A stretch of 64,000 bases of DNA from Gemmatimonadota bacterium (lineage in GTDB: Bacteria > Gemmatimonadota > Gemmatimonadetes > Gemmatimonadales > GWC2-71-9), in contig QHTT01000096.1 of the NCBI GenBank assembly GCA_003220935.1, forward strand, positions 1-64,000, read 5' to 3'. Both the position numbers and the translations under genes were made by a program. The notes beneath the pieces were generated by a model that had not been told where the DNA came from, did not search any database, and saw nothing but the letters and a program-made list of their open reading frames with translations. Shown here one piece after another: positions 60,124 to 64,000 of the stretch (position 1 is the stretch's first letter; each line of letters starts with the position of its first letter).

Positions 60124-61260
60124 TTGCGAACAATAGTCAAATGGCAGGCAGGCCCGGTGGTGGCGCTCAGCACTCTCTCGGCGCTCGGCACTGCGGGCGT
60201 CTCGCTGCCGCGGCCCGCTTTCGCCCAGGAAGACGCGTGGCGCCCCCGGACTGTCCCACTGTTCGGGGTGAGCTACTCGCCGGATGTCGGCCTGCTGCTC
60301 GGCGCCGGACTCGTCCACACGCGCTACGGGTTTCGCGCGCTGCCTCCCAGCACCCGGCTGCTCGCGAGCATCGAGTACGCGACCAGCGCGCGCACCTACC
60401 GCGCGGCCGTCGAGGGCACGCTGCGGCAGCCGCTCGCTCCGTCGATCCTGATCATCGAGCTGCGCGCGTCAGGGCTCGAGATCATTCGCTTCTACGGGTT
60501 CGGCAACGCGAGCGACGCGTCCCAGCCCGACAGCGTCTACCGTGTGCGGCAGAAGCAGCTGTTGTTCGCGCCCGCTGTGGCGGTGCCGCTCGCGCCGCGG
60601 CTGCGCTTCGTGGTAGGGCCGCTGGTGAACTATGCCCGTACCCCTGCGGACTCGGGCACCCTGCTCAGGAACGCGGGCCCGTACTACGGTGCTGGGAACT
60701 TCGGCCAGGTCGGCGGGCGCGCCGTGCTGGAGCTCGACACGCGCGACGCGCTGGCCGCCCCCGCCCGCGGCACACACCTTCGTCTCGAGGGCCGCGGCTA
60801 CCCGGCTGCGTGGGACGTGGTCGAACCGTTCGGCAGCGTGTCGGCCGAGGCATCGACCTACGTGTCGGCGGGTGACCCACCGGCGGCGACCGTCGCGTTG
60901 CGCGTAGGGGGCGCGCACGTGAGCGGCACCGCGCCGCTCGCCGAGGCGGTCTACGTCGGCGGGGGGACGACCGTCCGCGGCTACGCGGAGCAGCGGTTTG
61001 CCGGGACGTCCGGTGCATATGCGAACGCCGAGCTGCGGCTCACCGTCGCGCGGCTTCCGGCCGGAGATGTGGGCGTGTTTGGACTCGCCGACGCCGGTCG
61101 CGTCTGGGTCGCAGGCGAACCGTCCGACCGCTGGCACGCCGCTGCCGGCGGCGGGCTCTGGTTCGCCTGGCGTCACAGCCGTGCTAATACCGTGTCCCTG
61201 GCGGTAGCCAAGAGCCCAGAGCGCTCCGCGCTCTACCTCCGCACTGGATTCATGTTCTAA
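60124..61260 (+). CDS. Outer-membrane barrel protein, Omp85 / bacterial surface antigen type
   Basis: About 378 residues from a TTG at 60124; a GTG at 60091 would overlap the divergent CheY gene, and GTG 60159 is also possible. Signal peptide ends LPRPAFAQ. The rest is amphipathic beta strands with the Omp85 loop-6-like motif GGGTTVRGYAEQRFAG, and ends in phenylalanine (RTGFMF), the usual outer-membrane insertion signal. No POTRA domains, so it resembles the barrel-only surface-antigen or patatin-linked group. Function unknown. Confidence 0.75.
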   Translation: MRTIVKWQAGPVVALSTLSALGTAGVSLPRPAFAQEDAWRPRTVPLFGVSYSPDVGLLLGAGLVHTRYGFRALPPSTRLLASIEYATSARTYRAAVEGTLRQPLAPSILIIELRASGLEIIRFYGFGNASDASQPDSVYRVRQKQLLFAPAVAVPLAPRLRFVVGPLVNYARTPADSGTLLRNAGPYYGAGNFGQVGGRAVLELDTRDALAAPARGTHLRLEGRGYPAAWDVVEPFGSVSAEASTYVSAGDPPAATVALRVGGAHVSGTAPLAEAVYVGGGTTVRGYAEQRFAGTSGAYANAELRLTVARLPAGDVGVFGLADAGRVWVAGEPSDRWHAAAGGGLWFAWRHSRANTVSLAVAKSPERSALYLRTGFMF

Positions 61261-61506
61261 CTCGCGGCGCGCCAGTCACTTGTGTCGCGCCGACCCAACA
61301 GCCCAAGCCGGCCGCGCACCCGCGTTACGCAGGCGAGCAAACGGGCCTCTTTACCATGTCAACGCCCAGTCCCCCGGGCGTCGAGCGGCAATCGTTCACC
61401 ACGCATTCAGATCAGGCGGCAGAGTCGAACCTTGTCTTCCAGCGCAGGGCGGCTGAAGCGACGGTGGACCCGGGAGCGGCTTGCCTCGCGGGCACCGGGG
61501 GTGGCC
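61261..61506. other. Intergenic stretch before the glycosyltransferase
   Basis: About 246 nt. Apart from a short GGCGCG/CGCGCC stem-loop right after the barrel-protein stop (61265-61292, possible terminator), nothing recognisable is present. The in-frame open codons here are low-complexity. Confidence 0.45.
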
Positions 61507-62556
61507 ATGGAGCCACGCCACCGACCGGCGTCCAGCAGCGACGTGACCGTGATCGTGCCCGCGTACAACGAGGCGGCGAGCATTGCCGACACGATCAGAA
61601 GCCTCCAGGCCCAGACGGCGCCGCCGTTCGGGATTATCGTCGTGGACGACGGTTCCACCGACGGCACCGGGGACGTAGCCCGCGCGTTGGGGGTCACGGT
61701 GGTCCGACCACCCGCGAACACCGGCTCCAAGGCGGGCGCGCAAAGCTTTGGGCTCCGCTACGTCCGCACACCGCTCACCGTCGCCATCGACGCCGACACG
61801 GTCCTCGCCCCGGATGCGCTGGAGCGTCTGCTCGCCGCGTTCCACCGTCCGGCCGTCGCGGCGGCGTGCGGATTCGTGCTCCCGCAGCGGGTGCGCAGCC
61901 TGTGGGAGCGGGGGCGCTACATCGAATACCTGTTCGCGTTCACTTACTACAAGCAGGTGCAGGACTACTACGGCAAGCCGCTCATCTCCTCCGGATGCTT
62001 CTCGATGTACCGGACGGAGATCCTCGGGGCTCAGGGGGGGTGGTCGAACCGCACCCTCGCTGAAGACGTGGACCTGACCTGGAGCCTGTACCAGGCAGGC
62101 CATGAGGTGCGTTTCGTGCCCGAGGCGCTGTGTTACCCCATCGAGCCCCGCACCTTCACGCTGATGGGGAAGCAGCTACGGCGCTGGTCCCACGGCTTCG
62201 TCCAGAACGTCAAGCTGCATTGGCGCGGCCTCCTCACCGTGCCCTATCTCCGCTCAGCCGTGGCGGTGGCGTTCTGGGATGCGACGCTCGCCGCAGCCGT
62301 GTACCTGGTGGTGTTGCCGATGCTCGCGATCCTGCTCGCGAGCCCCTGGGTGCTGATCGGCTACGTGATCGATGCCCCCGCCGTGCTCGTTCCGGTGCTC
62401 GCCGGCGCAGTGCGGCGGCGAGAGGTCCGCCGGGCGTTGGTGAGCGTCCCCGCATTCTTCGTGCTGCGCACCGTCAACGCGGTCTTCTTCCTGCGGGCGG
62501 TCTGCGCCGAGCTGCTGCTCGGTCGCTCGCTGCGCGTGTACGAGAAGGGGCACTGA
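61507..62556 (+). CDS. Processive family 2 glycosyltransferase (PgaC/cellulose-synthase-like)
   Basis: 349 residues from the ATG at 61507; upstream in-frame codons back to 61282 are Arg/Ser-rich and unlikely. GT-A catalytic motifs: VIVPAYNEAASI, VVDDGSTDGTGD, the DxD-like AIDADTVL, the general base region LAEDVDLTWSL and QLRRWSHG (Q/RxxRW of processive beta-glycosyltransferases). Two to three C-terminal membrane helices. It probably polymerises an exopolysaccharide across the inner membrane; the next gene encodes a likely export partner. Confidence 0.87.
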   Translation: MEPRHRPASSSDVTVIVPAYNEAASIADTIRSLQAQTAPPFGIIVVDDGSTDGTGDVARALGVTVVRPPANTGSKAGAQSFGLRYVRTPLTVAIDADTVLAPDALERLLAAFHRPAVAAACGFVLPQRVRSLWERGRYIEYLFAFTYYKQVQDYYGKPLISSGCFSMYRTEILGAQGGWSNRTLAEDVDLTWSLYQAGHEVRFVPEALCYPIEPRTFTLMGKQLRRWSHGFVQNVKLHWRGLLTVPYLRSAVAVAFWDATLAAAVYLVVLPMLAILLASPWVLIGYVIDAPAVLVPVLAGAVRRREVRRALVSVPAFFVLRTVNAVFFLRAVCAELLLGRSLRVYEKGH

Positions 62557-62558
62557 CG

Positions 62559-64000
62559 ATGATGGCTGGGCTGCCCGGAACCGGGATCGGCGGGATGTTC
62601 TACCTGGTGACGGCGCTTGCGATGCCGCTGCGGGAGGCGTATCGGCGAGCGGGCGGGGGCTCCGCGGTGTCGGGGACGTGGCGCTTAGTCGCCGGGCAGA
62701 CGGCGATCGCGGGCGGCATCCTCGGGGGCGTATGGGCGACAGGCTGGCTCCTCGGCGTGGCGCTGCGCGCCGCCGCCCCAGTCGTGCCGTTACCGCCCGC
62801 GTCGCATCCCGGCAACGTGCTGCGCACGGTGACGTTCGCTCTCAGCCTGGGAACGCTGGCCGCGGTGCTGCTGGGCGTCGAGCTGTTGCGGCTGTGGGTC
62901 CACCGCCCGGCAGACCGGCGCGCCGCGATCGAGCCGCACGAGGAGCGGCAGGTCGTCGCGGTGGCGGGAGGGGGCCGCGTGGGTCGCATCGTGGTGCTCG
63001 TGCTCACGGCCACAGCGGTGCCGACGCGCGCCGCGGTCGCGCAGAGCGGCAGCCCGGTAGCGGCCCACCTCGCGCGAGCGGACTCGGCATTTGCCGAAGG
63101 GGATGCGGCCGCCGCCGCCCGGGAATACGCGGTGGTGCTCGCCGCCGACCCGGAGAATTCCCACGCCACGTATCGTCTCGGCCAGCTGCGCCGGCATGAT
63201 CCCACGCGCGCACTACAGCTGCTCCGGCGCTACGTCGCGCTCGAGCCGTCGGACCCGTGGGGGTACATGGCGGTGGCGGACATGCTGGCCCGCACGAGGC
63301 GCTACGAGGAGGCGCTGCGTTGGTACGACGACGCGTTGCGCCTCGCGCCTGCCGAGCGGGATGCCGTCGTCGGGCGCGCGCGCATCCTGCTGCGGGCGCG
63401 CCGGACGGGCGCTGCGATAGCAGTCTACGAGCGGTGGCTCGCCGACCACCCGATGGACGCGGAGGCGGGGCGCGAGCTCGCCGCCGCCCGGGTGGCGGCG
63501 GCGCCAGCCGTCACACCGCTCGTCAGCGGCAGCCGGGATTCCGACGGGAACACCACGCTGCGGCTGGGGGGCGCCGCGGAGCTGGCGGCGTCCGGGCCGA
63601 CCCGGCTAGGAGTGGCGGCGAGCCGTGAGCGGGTACAGGACGGGGTCACGGCGACCGGGCTCGAGGAGCTGACCCTGCGTGCCGCCTCCCGGCCCCGGCC
63701 TGCGCTGCAGCTCGATGCGGCGGCGGGAGCGACGCGACTCGATGGCAGCGACGGCCATGGCGTCAGCGTCATCCCTACCGCCCAGGTCCGCGCGCGCTGG
63801 CGGGCTCCGCTGGCTGGCCCGGCGGTGGACCTCCGCGCGGCGAGGAGCGTGCTGGACGCGAGTCCGCTCCTCGTGGCGAACCGAGTCACGCGAACCGAGC
63901 TCGGTGCCACGGTCGAACTGCCGGTCGCCGGGTCATTCAAGCTGCGCGGGATCGGCCGCGCCGCGGCGCTCAGTGACTCTGCCGCAGTGAATCACCGAAC
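62559..64000 (+). CDS. Membrane-anchored TPR protein with beta-rich C-terminus (partial, cut by right edge)
   Basis: Open from the ATG at 62559 to the end of the window (~480 residues); it has no stop inside the window, so it continues rightward. Two N-terminal hydrophobic helices (AIAGGILGGVWATGWLLGVA, FALSLGTLAAVLLGVELLRL) and a further one near 150, then TPR-type repeats (AREYAVVLAADPENSHATYR, YEEALRWYDDALRLAPAERD). From ~320 alternating strands suggest the start of an outer-membrane-barrel-like region. The order GT2 then TPR/barrel resembles polysaccharide synthesis/export loci (PgaC-PgaA-like), which is the inference for its role. Confidence 0.7.
   Translation, partial: MMAGLPGTGIGGMFYLVTALAMPLREAYRRAGGGSAVSGTWRLVAGQTAIAGGILGGVWATGWLLGVALRAAAPVVPLPPASHPGNVLRTVTFALSLGTLAAVLLGVELLRLWVHRPADRRAAIEPHEERQVVAVAGGGRVGRIVVLVLTATAVPTRAAVAQSGSPVAAHLARADSAFAEGDAAAAAREYAVVLAADPENSHATYRLGQLRRHDPTRALQLLRRYVALEPSDPWGYMAVADMLARTRRYEEALRWYDDALRLAPAERDAVVGRARILLRARRTGAAIAVYERWLADHPMDAEAGRELAAARVAAAPAVTPLVSGSRDSDGNTTLRLGGAAELAASGPTRLGVAASRERVQDGVTATGLEELTLRAASRPRPALQLDAAAGATRLDGSDGHGVSVIPTAQVRARWRAPLAGPAVDLRAARSVLDASPLLVANRVTRTELGATVELPVAGSFKLRGIGRAAALSDSAAVNHR

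Overview
This is a high-GC bacterial window with tightly packed genes, many ATGA/GTGA stop-start overlaps and frequent GTG starts. Gene content looks like a soil or sediment bacterium of the Gemmatimonadota type: many exported beta-propeller and Ig-like proteins, lipoprotein amidohydrolases, a DUF1800/DUF1501 pair, TonB-plug-like mini-proteins, ThyX and an AcnA-type aconitase. That placement is inferred from gene content only, because the window holds no rRNA or tRNA. The sequence reads like one contig of a draft or metagenome assembly.

Layout. 1-5.4 kb (minus): gyrA, a threonine dehydratase-like gene, a REC-GAF-GGDEF regulator and a Ser/Thr kinase cut by the left edge. 5.4-6.2 kb: a RAYT transposase between REP-like palindromes. 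6.2-9.5 kb (minus): an exported Ig-like/propeller protein and an MDR oxidoreductase. 10-27 kb (plus): a histone-H1-tail-like protein, a lipoprotein/amidohydrolase run, a selenocysteine-containing selD, a universal stress protein, RNase HI-like and dCMP deaminase genes, an exported protein with a cupredoxin domain, an IPMDH-like dehydrogenase, gamma-glutamyltransferase, and thiolase, slipin and 3-hydroxyacyl-CoA dehydrogenase. 28-35 kb: DUF116, an FAD oxidase, ThyX, then a compact four-gene run of two D-Ala-D-Ala-ligase-like ATP-grasp enzymes, a GNAT acetyltransferase and a lysine-2,3-aminomutase-like radical SAM enzyme. 35-49 kb: M1 peptidase, receiver protein, alcohol dehydrogenase, SMP-30-like propeller, FusA2-type GTPase, MFS and DMT transporters, a hydrolase and MaoC pair, and an ABC exporter. 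49-64 kb: DUF1800/DUF1501, HtrA protease, histidine kinase, aconitase, CheY, an Omp85-type barrel, and a GT2 glycosyltransferase with a TPR/outer-membrane partner that runs off the right edge.

Three things stand out. (1) Short degenerate tandem arrays (units of 7, 8, 10, 13 or 14 nt) sit at gene boundaries. Many come in inverted pairs that enclose a start codon or signal-peptide segment, and some have been absorbed in frame into proteins. (2) Three genes (gyrA, a D-aminoacylase-like gene, a DUF2231-like gene) each lack an internal segment and are frameshifted at the join. In gyrA the missing piece includes the catalytic tyrosine. A shared assembly or library artefact is the first suspect. (3) The ATP-grasp/ATP-grasp/GNAT/KamA run looks like a small biosynthetic pathway for a beta-amino-acid-containing metabolite that I cannot match to a described system. 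No CRISPR array, integrase, rRNA or tRNA was seen.
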